From: Caulochytrium protostelioides
Lineage: Eukaryota; Chytridiomycota; Caulochytriomycetes; Caulochytriales; Caulochytriaceae
Direction of reading: 5' to 3'
Assembly (NCBI GenBank): GCA_003615045.1
Contig: ML014138.1
Span: forward strand, 89,530-153,529
Length of the DNA: 64,000 nt
Under the pieces are notes generated by a model. The model was not told the DNA's origin. It saw only the letters and a list, made by a program, of their open reading frames with translations, and ran no database searches. The stretch's first letter is position 1, and every line of letters begins with the position of its first letter. A program made the translations under genes and the position numbers. Below are positions 1-9,488 of this stretch, piece by piece.

Positions 1-21
1 TGCATCTCTTCATGTGACATT

Positions 22-48
22 CTGCATCCTCTGCATCCTCTGCATCCT
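22..48. repeat. Short tandem repeat, 9-nt unit x3
   Basis: Three exact head-to-tail copies of CTGCATCCT occupy positions 22-30, 31-39 and 40-48, in pyrimidine-rich sequence upstream of the first gene. It is a simple microsatellite-like repeat with no visible function. Confidence 0.8.
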
Positions 49-262
49 CTGCTTCTTTTCGTTCTTTCGCTCCGGTGCTCCGGCGTTCTGCCCAACTTAC
101 ATTGCCATTCATTACCGCTGAAACCACCGAGACCTATTCAGCGACTCCGCCAACGCCTTCACTGATCGCCGTCTGCATCGCCACCTTTTGCTGGGACGCC
201 TAGGTGAACACGGCCACCCCTGATCCTGCTGCCGCAGATTCAACCACCGTCTTCAGCGAACC

Positions 263-565
263 ATGAGCTCATCACATGCCGCCCGCCTGGCGGTGCGGTC
301 CACCATCAACCGCCCGTCGCACCACTTGCAACGGACTATCTTCCCCGAGCAGACGGCGAAACTCCGGCGCATCCAGACTCGCTGGACCGACACGCTCGGG
401 TTCAGCGCGCAGCGCATCCGCAGCCTGATGGACCAGATCGGCGACCAGGCCTCCGAGATCGTCGGCACCACGCCCGTAACCGCCATGGACGCCTATGCCC
501 GCGGCTACGACGCGATGCTGCCCAAGGCCAAGCAGCAGTACAAGCCCGCGGCGACGTCGTCATGA
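263..565 (+). CDS. Small hypothetical protein, possibly mitochondrial
   Basis: A 100-residue ORF opens with ATG in a good context (CGAACCATG). I do not recognise its family. The first 35 residues are rich in Ser, Arg and His and almost free of acid (one Glu at about residue 29), as in a mitochondrial presequence. The middle (about 30-70) is predicted helical with regularly spaced hydrophobic and charged residues. The C-terminus is short and polar, and there is no membrane segment. Codon use is strongly G/C-ending, like the confident genes nearby, which argues that it is real. An intron or additional exon cannot be excluded because the left window edge is only 262 bases away. The mitochondrial role is inference from the N-terminus alone. 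Confidence 0.5.
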   Translation: MSSSHAARLAVRSTINRPSHHLQRTIFPEQTAKLRRIQTRWTDTLGFSAQRIRSLMDQIGDQASEIVGTTPVTAMDAYARGYDAMLPKAKQQYKPAATSS

Positions 566-1379
566 CGCGCCAAGCACGTCTGAGCACGTCTGAACAATAC
601 GTGGTATGCCAAAAAAAAACGGGGGACTGTGGAAGTCCTGCTCCGTCAACCCAACTCTTCTTATGTTTAATTTATAGTGCATTGATATATCTGAGTCAAG
701 TGGACATCAGGTGGACGTCAAACCTGCATTCCGCCACGGAGTCCTCGACGAGAGTGAAGTGGCGCACTGGTCGCGGTCGTCGTCGTCGACGCGGCGCAGG
801 GCCCACGGACGGCACAGAAGGGGTCGGCGGCGCCCGCCCGCCCACCGAGGCCCTCGCCTGCTCGCCGGCCACGGGGCGCCGTGAGCAGGGTGGGTCGCCC
901 GCCCGTCCCAGCCGGCCCGTCGCAAGTCCGACGCTGGGCCACGGCGCTCGCCGCGTCGTCGCCGCCCCGACAGCGGAACGAACGGCCGTCGCGGTGATCA
1001 GCGACACGTGCGCCGGCACGTGGGCCTGCGCGTCGCCGACACAACGGCGCCGCGGCTCGCGCGGGTCCGCAGGACGTGCGACTCCTACCGCCGGACCTTG
1101 TCCATCCGTGGGCGCCACGTCCGATCTCCGCTATCGCTTGTTTCGCCCACTTTCATTCCCGGTTGTCCCGGCGGCCGCCATGTCGCCTCTGGTCTCTCGG
1201 TATGCTTGTCGCCTCGCCCCGGCACCAGCGGACGATGCTTCACCACGCCGATCCATGCTGACGAGGACTGGTCGCTCACTGTTATTCTTTTGATCCCGTG
1301 ATGCCCGGCTGTTCTGGTATGCTTGACTCGGATTGACCCTGTGGCCGCGACGCTTCCTGGCTCGCACACTAGCTCGTTT
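566..1379. other. Intergenic, no gene seen
   Basis: Very GC-rich stretch of about 0.8 kb. ORFs on both strands here are Arg/Pro/Ala-rich, overlap each other in several frames and show no conserved motif, as expected from base composition alone. It presumably holds the 3' end of the first gene and the promoter of the small gene at 1380. Confidence 0.5.
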
Positions 1380-1586
1380 ATGAGCCACTACGCCAAAGCG
1401 CTGGCGCTCGGCGCCGCGGCCGGCATGAGCATGGAAGCGCTGTTCGTGAAGGGCCGATTCTACCAAGTCATGCGCGACGCCAACGTCCGCGCCGAGGCGC
1501 GCGAGCTCGCAGGCCTCGACCTCTACGAGGAGTACCTGCGCGCCGGCAAGAGCATCGACGCGGTCGACCCCAAGAAACAAGCCTAA
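1380..1586 (+). CDS. Small predicted membrane protein (68 aa), likely mitochondrial
   Basis: The first in-frame ATG is at 1380; the frame is open further upstream only without an ATG. The 68-residue product has an N-terminal hydrophobic, Ala/Gly/Leu-rich segment (about residues 4-22), then basic residues (KGRFYQVMRD) and a charged helical tail ending in a lysine-rich stop region. This layout, a single N-terminal membrane anchor plus a short charged tail, is typical of small inner-membrane proteins of mitochondria, for example the assembly factors and accessory subunits of respiratory complexes. It resembles the BRAWNIN/UQCC6-type layout only loosely, so I assign no family. It is convergent with the uS3m gene, whose stop codon is 174 nt away. 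Confidence 0.55.
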   Translation: MSHYAKALALGAAAGMSMEALFVKGRFYQVMRDANVRAEARELAGLDLYEEYLRAGKSIDAVDPKKQA

Positions 1587-1760
1587 CGGCCGACTGCTCA
1601 CGCTGACCAGGTCATAACACCCTGCATGGGTACTTCCAGCGTCGGCGTCCTGCCTTCGCTCGTGGTGTTTTCGTGCTCGATGACTTGAAACAGGTTTGTA
1701 TGTACACGTTTAGATATTATATGCTTTTGTAAGTTTTTTCTTCTGTTAGCTGTGACCGTT

Positions 1761-2315
1761 TTACTTGCCCATCTGCTTGAGCAGGTTCTTCCAGACCGTT
1801 GCGATCGAGACGCGGTCGCGGAGGTTTCGAGCGACGTACTGGGCGGCAATCTCGGCATTGAGCAAGGGGTTGCTGATCATGTTGGCGCGCAGCGTGATGC
1901 CGTGGTCACGGTAGATGTCCAGCACGGTCTGTGGGTTGCCCGACTCGAGACGCGCGTCGATCATCGTTTTGTGCCGCATCAGCAGCGGCCCGCTGTTGGA
2001 GTCCATGCCGAACCGCGAGCGGGCGAGGTGGCAGACGCGGCGCTCCATGCGACCGCGGACGCCCTTGAGCATGGCCTGCTTGAAGTCGATCTCGGCGCCG
2101 CCGTTGCATAGCAGCGGGTGCCTCGCGGTCTCATCCGTCTTGAGCAGCGTCAGGTTCACATAGATACGATCCGGCGTCGACCGGATGCCCGGCGTCGCCA
2201 TCAGCGTGTTCTGGAACACATGTCGCAGGTACTGGTCCAGAAAGGGATGGCGCACGTTCGACGGCCAGTTGATGAGGTACTTCAGCCGCAGCGAGATGGC
2301 GGGCGTGCGGGCCAT
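1761..2315 (-). CDS. Mitochondrial small-subunit ribosomal protein uS3m-like, C-terminally short
   Basis: The 184-residue product starts at an ATG in a near-perfect context (CGCCACCATGG), so the longer upstream frame, which is full of short tandem repeats, is not used. The N-terminus (TPAISLRLKYLINW) matches the NPIxLRL...W opening of bacterial and mitochondrial ribosomal protein S3. The end (NPLLNAEIAAQYVARNL followed by a basic helix) matches the segment after the KH domain of S3, where bacteria have NPxLxAxLVAxxIAxQL. The protein stops exactly where the bacterial C-terminal S3 domain would begin. No continuing exon is visible in the 174 nt before the convergent neighbour. In most fungi uS3m (Var1/Rps3) is encoded in mtDNA, so a nuclear gene is notable. 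No long presequence is present, but the N-terminus is basic. Alternative: an unrelated mitoribosomal protein. Confidence 0.55.
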   Translation of the reverse strand: MARTPAISLRLKYLINWPSNVRHPFLDQYLRHVFQNTLMATPGIRSTPDRIYVNLTLLKTDETARHPLLCNGGAEIDFKQAMLKGVRGRMERRVCHLARSRFGMDSNSGPLLMRHKTMIDARLESGNPQTVLDIYRDHGITLRANMISNPLLNAEIAAQYVARNLRDRVSIATVWKNLLKQMGK

Positions 2316-2402
2316 GGTGGCGGCGCTTGCGGGGCCCGAGGCGGGGGCAGGATGGGAGCTGCGGAAACGGCGAGGGACGGCAAAGCGGCTAGAGAGACGC
2401 GG

Positions 2403-2423
2403 GGTCGACGGTCGACGGTCGAC
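2403..2423. repeat. Tandem repeat GGTCGAC x3
   Basis: Three exact copies of the 7-mer GGTCGAC, followed by a partial fourth copy (GGTCGTC), just upstream of the uS3m start codon. Confidence 0.8.
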
Positions 2424-2506
2424 GGTCGTCGCTCGCGCACGAACAGTGAAGGCCGGGGTATCAGTCGACGGCGGCACGGCGTCGGCCTTGGCAAGCACCA
2501 GGAAGC

Positions 2507-2570
2507 GGAGCTGGCGAGCGTCGGAGCTGGCAAGCGTCGGAGCAGACAAGCGTCGGAGCTGGCGGACGCG
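2507..2570. repeat. 16-nt tandem repeat x4
   Basis: Four head-to-tail units of about GGAGCTGGCAAGCGTC lie at 2507-2522, 2523-2538, 2539-2554 and 2555-2570, with a few substitutions in units 3 and 4. They sit in the uS3m/OST4 divergent promoter region. Confidence 0.8.
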
Positions 2571-3259
2571 CCGACGGCGCGCTCTCGCAAAAGGACGCAA
2601 GGCGCTCGACCGCACTGCCACGCGAATCACCACCGCTGCGCACGTGCGGCCGGCGGAGGTCGCACCACCCGCGAGCTCCGCGCGGTCCCTTCAGCCGCGT
2701 TGGAGTGTGGCGCTGACCGTCGCGTGCCGTGCGGGACGCCGGCGTTCGGGTGCCAAGAGCGACCGAGGCCAGGGCCCCGGGCCGCGGGATGCTGGAGACG
2801 CGGCTGCTGCCGCGGTCGCGGCCGCCACGGAAGGGCGGCCTGGGAGCGGCCTGGGACGCCATGCCGATGGCTGCGCCTCGCCAACGACGGCCATGGCTGC
2901 GCCCCCCGCGGTGCTGCGCCACCTTGCGGCTTAGACCCGGACGCGTTCGCCCAATGCGCATTCACGTCGGGCGATCCGCACGTGACGCAAACTTCTGGGG
3001 GAGAAGGAGGCGACACGCGGTCTCGCGTGACACAGCGATGCGGACCAGGAGAAGGTCGGCGTGCCAGACCGCGAACTCGGGATCCCGGACAGTATCGCGT
3101 TTATCAAGATCCTACCGATGCGCTGAACGGATCGTTGTCCCGTTGCCTCCTTGTCCCCGACCTCGCCTTCATTGCTTGTTCGCCCTCGCTGCATTGACGA
3201 CGATACGTGACTGATACCCGCACGACGACCCCCCACACCCACGCATCGAGCCAGCCACC

Positions 3260-3424
3260 ATGATCAGCGACTACACGCTGGCGCTGTCCGTCAACATCGT
3301 CGGTACCCTCGTCTTTGCGCTCATCGTCGTCTACCACTATATCCAGGGCCGCCGCGGCCTCTCGGGGGTCCTGTCGCCGGTCGGCTTCTCACCGCCCGTG
3401 CTTTCCCCGACCACGGGGCATTGA
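3260..3424 (+). CDS. OST4: Oligosaccharyltransferase subunit OST4
   Basis: This 54-codon ORF begins at an ATG in a strong context (GCCACCATGAT). OST4 is the tiny single-pass subunit of the oligosaccharyltransferase complex that transfers the dolichol-linked glycan to Asn residues in the ER; it bridges Stt3 to Ost3/Ost6. The N-terminus MISDYTLALSVNIVG is nearly that of yeast (MISDEQLN...) and human (MITDVQLA...) Ost4. It is followed by one hydrophobic helix (about residues 8-26) ending in YHY, as in the human protein. Yeast and human Ost4 stop about 10 residues later, at 36-37 aa; here about 25 further residues follow, rich in Gly, Ser and Pro, so the tail is unusual. It is divergent from uS3m and convergent with the hydrolase gene. 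Confidence 0.88.
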   Translation: MISDYTLALSVNIVGTLVFALIVVYHYIQGRRGLSGVLSPVGFSPPVLSPTTGH

Positions 3425-3825
3425 TCCTCGACCTGGACCCAAGTCCTGCTCGAAAAGCCTCACGCGTCACGATGGGTTTCGCATCCGGAAGCCGAAGCGC
3501 GTCGCCCGGCAGAAGCGCCTGGCCCGGCACCTGTCGTTGCGAAGAATAACAGCGATCGGGCCCGCCGCTCCGAAAGCCGTTAGGGCGCGGACGGACGTCC
3601 CGCATCGGTGGCTTTTGTATCCTCGCGATCGCCAGCATGCCACCTGCATATCGCGGGCCCTGCACGTTGTTCCTGACGACGCCATTCGCCGTTCCTAATT
3701 TATTAATGATTGACTGATACAGAACCTGGGTCCTCCATGGTTCGTTTCCGAACCCAGGACCGCCGGCGGTGAACGTGCCTGCATCGCGGAGAGGCAGGGG
3801 CCACCCCCCTACCGCGGAACGTAGT
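3425..3825. other. Convergent 3' intergenic region
   Basis: About 400 nt lie between the stop codons of OST4 (+) and the ABHD13-like hydrolase (-). No conserved ORF or RNA gene is visible. Confidence 0.5.
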
Positions 3826-5293
3826 TCAGCGCGGCAGCAGCCGCTCGGCCCAGAAGGCTCCGATTTCGGCAAAGTAGCCGGGCTGGACGCAGGTGTCGTT
3901 GTGGGTGCCGGCCGGGAACACGCGCCAGCGCACGCCGCGGGCCTCCGCGGCCTGCGTGACCGCCGCGCTCAGCGGGCTCTCGGCCGCGCTGCTGCTGCTG
4001 CTGCTCGGCGAGGCGAGCGCCGCCGCTGCCGCTTCCGCCGCCGACGATGCCGACGGCGGGAATGGCGACGTGGCTTCGGCCTCCTCGTCGGCAGCCGACG
4101 GCGGCGGCGCCACGCGGCCCGCGCGGGAGGCATAGAGCAGCCGGGCCAGCTCGTGCATCATGGTCGGGGGCACGAGCTCGTCACGGGCGCCCGAGAGAAA
4201 GAGTACCGGCAGGCGTGGATCCAGCCGGGTGATGTCGCGGTCGGAGGGCCAGCGCTGAGTGCAGAGGAACGAGAGCCACGCGATCTGCGGCAGTGCGTGC
4301 GGCACGAGGCGCGGCAGCGAGGTGAACGTGTTTTCGAGGATGAGGCCCGCAAGCGTGTGGCGGTGCGCGGGCAGCGCGGCGGCGTGAATCGCGGCCGCGC
4401 CGCCAATCGACTGCCCGTACATGACGATGCGCGCGCCCGCCAGGTCCGGGTGCCCGCGGACCCATAGCAGCGCCGCCTCGACGTCCTGCTTGATGCCGCG
4501 CTCGCTCGCGGCGCCGCCCGACTTGCCGTACCCGCGGTACGACAGCAGCAGCACGTTGCACCGCACCGTCGTGTGGAAGTGGAACGCGAGCGGCAGCCGG
4601 TGCCCGATGTTGCCCGCGTTGCCATGGAGGAAGATCAGCGTATCCGTGGCGAGCACCTTGCCGGTGGGCGGCGGCTTGGACACGTAGGAGGGCGCATATG
4701 CGGCGGCGCGCTCGGCGGACAGCACGGGCGCGTCGCGGCGCGCCGCGGCCGGGTCGCCGGACTTCTGGGCCGCGACGCGGCGCCGGCGCTGGCGAATGCC
4801 CTCGCTGTCCTGGATGCCGTCGGCGTCGCTGCTGCTCGTATCGGCCTCTTCGTCGCGGTCGCTGACCTCGCTGTCGCCGTCGGCGGCGCCGTCGTCCGCG
4901 GCGCCGGGCCGCCGGTCGCGGTAGCACCGGATCAAGTAGGCCGTCAGCGGCGTCCCGTCGAGCGAGGGGAACGTAACGTCGTCGAAGTGCGGCATCTGCA
5001 CCTGGTCCGGCCGGATCACCACATCGCGCGATCCCTGCGGGAATGACGACGGGTCTATCCGTCAGAAACGTGGATCCGTATCCATCATGTCCATCATGCC
5101 AAAAGTCAGGTGAGCACGATTTTTTGAGACCTGCTTGAGAGGCTATGCTGCGATGCGACGATCGATGCAGAGATCGCTTACAAATAATGCTCTTTTGGGC
5201 AAAGAAGAGGAGCGTCGCGGCGCCGCCAACGAGGATGCCCGTGGCGACGAAGCACCCCTTGAGCAGCCAGAAGAGGCCTTCATACCACCCCAT
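3826..5293 (-). CDS. ABHD13/Bem46-family alpha/beta hydrolase (two exons)
   Basis: Exon 1 is 5293-5182 and exon 2 is 5054-3826, with a 127-nt GT-AG intron (5181-5055; donor GTAAGC). Splicing restores the family's conserved join IIYPSSFPQGSRD. The product is about 446 aa. An N-terminal membrane anchor (about residues 6-31) is followed by an alpha/beta-hydrolase domain with the oxyanion segment FLHGNAGNIGHR, the RGYGKSGG loop and a complete predicted triad: Ser253 in GQSIGG, Asp329 in ARDELVPP and His422 in GTHNDT. Two acidic/Ser/Ala-rich insertions, at about 70-125 and 345-400, are absent from the usual ~340-aa proteins. Family members are membrane-anchored and linked to cell polarity in fission yeast and Neurospora, and to depalmitoylation in animals; the substrate here is unknown. 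Confidence 0.88.
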
Positions 5294-7018
5294 GGCGGGA
5301 CAGCGGGACGGCGGGAGAGGAGGAGGCGCGGCACAGCGGCCGGTGCAGAATGGGATGCGGTGCTTCGCTGCGGTCAGCGAAGGGCACCGGGGGTCGAGTC
5401 GGCGCGGCAATCTCCTCAGCAGGCAGCTCGGGCCAAATAGCGTCGATACGAGCAGCGATGGCCACGTGATCGACGACGCAGCAAGCGGGCTTAGCGATGC
5501 GCGATGCAGCGCCATGAAGCGAGGACGCCGGTCCGGCAGCACACGGCAGCCCGACGGATGCCTGCAGCGGAAGAAAGTGTCTTCGGTATAAAACCTACGC
5601 TGCGCCAGGATCCGCCGTTGGCAGCGTGGTGACGGGGACAGGACGATGGATCGGCCTTCCCGTTTCGGAGAGGCGTGACGGCGATGGCGGCGGCGACCGT
5701 GGCGGGGCGATGGCGATGGCGACGGCGCTGGCGATGGCGATGGGATGTGGCGCGGCAAAAGGGGTCGTCTCAGCCACGATGACAGGAAGGGCCCCTTCGT
5801 TGGGAAAGACGGATGATGTTAACCAGCGTTTCCCTTTGAAGATACATCGCATCGCATCCGCATGATCACCTGATAGACGCATGGATACGTTGAAGTCGCT
5901 GGAAATGACACGATTCATCGATCGTCTGTTTTTTTCATGAATGTGATGGGCGCTGAGATAGAATGATGGTTTGTGACGCCGTAAAAGCATCCCCGGCATC
6001 CAGGCCGAGCTCCGCGCCGACGTCCGCATGACGGTAGACGCCGGTCCCGAAGGGCATCACGTTGGGCATGATTGTCCATCCGTGCGAGCCGGTGAACGGC
6101 ACGACGGCACGGTGGGCGACGACGGCGCGGCCGACGGCGCCGGCGCCACCTGCCACGCTGCCAGCAGCAGCGGGTCGTTCGAGGCCGGCAGGAGCCCCCG
6201 CGACGCCGGCGGCGCGATGGCCCGGCCGTGCTGCACGGCGATCATGCCAACGCCCCCGCGACGCGTCGGCCACGCCGCGCCGAGCGACCCAGCGTGCGTG
6301 GCTGCTCACCGGATCGCATGCGGCCATCACCTCATGTCGACGTGCCAGACCGAGTAGGCCTGGCCGGGTCCATGGTTCCTGGTCGATCACGGACCATGCG
6401 CATCGGACGTCCACGGCACGGGGCGCGGTGCCGATCCTGTTATCGGCGGAACCCCGTCGCGGTCGGGGCCGCCGCCGTCGCTGCTGTCGGTGGCTTGGGC
6501 GCCGTCGTTTCGCCGTGTTTCGCTTTGGCTGAGCGCCGCGCCGCGCCGACGGCGCCGACGGTCTTCCGCGCCACGTACGAGCCGACGGCGACGCGTGTTC
6601 GTCGGCCGCGTCCCGGCACCCCCGGCCGCGGCGTCGGCGTCGGCGGCGTCGGCGGCATCGGCGAGCGCCACAGGAGGCCGCACGATCCAAGGAAAGCGCC
6701 ACAAGCATACGCATCCCCCGCAACAAAAGCAGCTGCGGGCACGTGGCTGGCGTGGCTGCCGTGGCTGGCGGCGTCCTGTGGCCAGCGGGGGGGAATGGGT
6801 CCGGTCTCGCGCCCACGAGCCCACATCTTCTGCGTTCGCTTGTTGCCACTTGGCGCTGTCTCACTTTTCTGGTGGTCCCAACCGATCGCTGACCCCCCAC
6901 CCCTCACCCCCGACTTCTCATACGGTGACCACCTGGCATCGTGACATCCCGCTGGTCCCGCCACCGCGTCCCATCCCTTGATCCGCCGTTGAGTTGACTC
7001 CCGCGTCAGCCTTCAGCG
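5294..7018. other. Intergenic, no supported gene
   Basis: About 1.7 kb between the hydrolase start (-) and the acidic protein start (+). It includes GAT/GGC-rich microsatellite sequence near 5680-5740. A minus-strand frame ending near 5963 reads a plausible peptide (VPFTGSHGWTIMPNVMPFG) that could be an exon of a spliced gene, but I found no convincing start or partner exon and do not call it. Confidence 0.4.
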
Positions 7019-7199
7019 ATGCCTTCAAGACCCGCTGACGCCACCGCCGCCGCCGCCGTGCTGGACCCGTCGGCCGCCGCGACCATGTCGACGTCGGAGT
7101 TGTGCCAGTTCGCTGAAAAACTCTTGACGGAGATCAACCAGTTCGAGAACGGCGCGGACGACGACCTCGACGGCGCTGATGCCGACGGCGTTGAAGCGG

Positions 7200-7232
<33 letters not shown>

Positions 7233-7522
7233 CCCACGACGACGCCGCGGCGCTGGCCGCCGCGATGTCGGGCGGGATCCCTCAGAAGCTGGATATGGGC
7301 GACTTTATGAAGCAGCTCGAAGCTGCCGATATGGCGCTCAACCATCTGTCGCAAAAGACGGACGATCTGATGGCCAAGATGGACGCGGTGCTGGCCGAGG
7401 CCGTGGCCGATGTCGACGCGATCGAGTCTGGTGCGGCGCTGAATGCGTCTTCGGACGAGGACGACGCCGACGCCGCGCGTCTGCGCACGCTGACCTTAGA
7501 GCCGTCGTCGTCGACAGACTGA
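7019..7522 (+). CDS. Acidic coiled-coil protein, unrecognised
   Basis: The 167-residue ORF has two plausible starts. The ATG at 7019 gives an Ala-rich leader, while the ATG at 7085 (residue 23, MSTSELCQF) has the better context (GCGACCATG) and may be the real start. After a short helical segment (CQFAEKLLTEINQFE) comes a strongly acidic linker with an uninterrupted run of Asp (about residues 46-70). A conserved-looking amphipathic helix follows (about 90-130: KLDMGDFMKQLEAADMALN and onward), and then an acidic tail. This looks like a small regulatory or adaptor protein that works through coiled-coil contact. I do not recognise its family. Codon use matches neighbouring genes. Confidence 0.6.
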
Positions 7523-9488
7523 CGCTGATGCTGTTTCTGCCTACGCGGATCATGCGCTGGCGGCTTCTTCCATGGGGGTGATCATGGAGAGGGTCGTGGC
7601 GTACCCCCGTCCGGGGGATCGCTCAGCCGCGTCCTCTGGTGGCCTCCTCTCCCCTTGTCGGGGCACGACGCCTCCGCCCGTGGTCCCGCCCGTGACGAAG
7701 CCCCGTCTTGCCCCGTCGTCGGCCCCTGGCCGCGAGCCCCCGCGTGAGCGATAAGAGATGCGCGATGGCCGGTCGGCCGTCCGGTCCGGGACGCCGGAAC
7801 GCGGCCAGTAGGCAAGCAGCGGCCTTCGCGACTCCTTACCGCTGCGGGGACTCCTGCCGAGGCGCCGTCCGTTCCTCACCATCGCCGGGTGCGGGGGCCC
7901 CGTGGATGCGCTCGCTGCTGGTGGCCTGTCCGTGTCGCTGCCGCGTGCACGCCCGCGGACGCCGAATGCTCATGGCCGAATGCTCATGGCGGGATGCCGA
8001 TGGCGGGATGCCGAACCACGCGCCGGAGGCCACGCCAGCGATCCGGACGCCGACGGCCGCCGGAAGGCGCTGCGCCGGGCTCCGGCCAGCGGCCAGCGGC
8101 CATCGCTGCCGTCCACTCTCCCGGCAGCAAAAAAATGTAAAAGAAAAATTTCAACAAGTTGAAGCGTGGTCGATGGCTGAGGGTTGATGGGCGCGAGCGA
8201 CAACGCGGCGGCGGCGACGGCGGCTTGCGGCACCCGAGCGTCGACGGCGACACGGCGCATCGGATCCGCAACCCCCGAGCGAGGCACGTCGGCGGCCTGC
8301 GGCTGGGACGCTCGGCCTGTTTCATCGTCGCCGCCGACGCCGCCGTCGCCGCCGTCGATCTCCGCCACGGCTCAGGAGGCGGCGTCGTGGCGACGCGGCG
8401 CACAGCACCGACGGCGCGCGCAGCCGCGCGCAGCCGCTCGCAGCACCCGCGCCCCAGTCAGGGGGCCAAGCCGCTGCCGGCGCGTCGGGCGGCCGCGCCG
8501 TCGGCAAGGGTCCGTCGGTCGCACCAACGATGGAGTGCTTGGCCTCCGCGGCTCCCGCCACCGGCCAGACGGCCCGCGGCGCACGCCATGCGCAGGCGCC
8601 GCGAGATGGCACAGGACGGCCGGGGATGGCGAGGGATGCGCGCCTTCGCGGCCGGCGATGGCGGCCTCGGAATGTCCTGAACGCCTTCGGTTCCGAGGCT
8701 CGGCGCGGTCCGAGGTGCGCTGGGATGACGCGACGCGCAGGACACACGATGCGCCGGGAGCGCGCGGCAAGGGCGATAGCCCAGGCGACGGCGACGGCAG
8801 TGAGCGCAGGGCGACGGCAGTGGCGACGGCAGTGGCGATGGCGGCGGCGGCCAGTAAACGCTGGCTCAGATGGTCGAGAGGGCAACGGAATGACAAGGCC
8901 ATGACATCAACGAGACGAGCATGGTCATTCGGAAGGGACCGGCGGGCCATCATCGGTCGTGCGGCGTGGCCGGCGGATCACCCGAACACCTCGCGTGGCC
9001 GTCCATGCCGCCACCCGCGTTGAGGACTGCAGGCACGGCCAGGCTTCGATGTCGATACGATACGAGGACCCCTTCTTCCACTGGTTCCTGTCGCTGTCTC
9101 CGACGGCCTCCTTTGAACGGTGGAGCGTGTGCGACGTCCCAATCGCCGCTTGAAACGATTGTTGATTGATTCTCCGCACCCAGCAAGCAAGGACCCCCGA
9201 CGAAACCTTCCTACGAATACCCATCGCGCCCCCCATCTAAGTTCCGAGAGCGGCCCGCCCCAGCGGCCGCCTCACGCCGCAGACTCGCCACCAGGTGCCC
9301 CGCCGTCCTGCCCGCTCCGCGCAGTCGTGTGAGCGCCATTTCATACCCCTTGGGCAACGCACGCGTCCGCTACGAACGGGCCCCGGCGACGTCTCACGTG
9401 CCCGTGGACGGCGCGCTGCCGCCGCCGCCGCTGCCGCCGCCGTCTCTCCGCCACCGATCATCTCGACCGGCGGCTGCCTCATCGAGCG
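7523..9488. other. Intergenic, no supported gene
   Basis: Nearly 2 kb of very GC-rich DNA. Many overlapping Arg/Pro/Ala-rich ORFs exist in all frames but none carries a recognisable motif. Imperfect tandem repeats occur around 7965-8020 (units like ATGCTCATGGC / ATGCCGATGGC) and 8790-8850 (GGCGACGGCAGT). The right end is the promoter of the WSC-domain gene. Confidence 0.45.

Larger units (their letters stand above)
2316..3259. other. Divergent intergenic region between uS3m and OST4
   Basis: About 0.94 kb separates the two divergent start codons and must contain both promoters. It is GC-rich, carries two tandem repeat arrays near the uS3m side, and contains overlapping ORFs in most frames without any recognisable domain. 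I see no additional gene. Confidence 0.5.

Noticed and set aside
2316-2633. N-terminal extension of the uS3m frame
   Set aside because: Consists of tandem repeats and Arg-rich sequence and lies upstream of an ATG with an excellent context.
4181-5758. 525-codon minus-strand ORF overlapping the hydrolase
   Set aside because: Only its short middle portion (exon 1 of the hydrolase) is coding. The rest is read-through of the intron and a shifted frame of exon 2.
5963-6100. Minus-strand peptide with natural-looking composition near VPFTGSHGWTIMP
   Set aside because: No ATG, splice partner or family could be identified, so it is recorded only as a possible exon.
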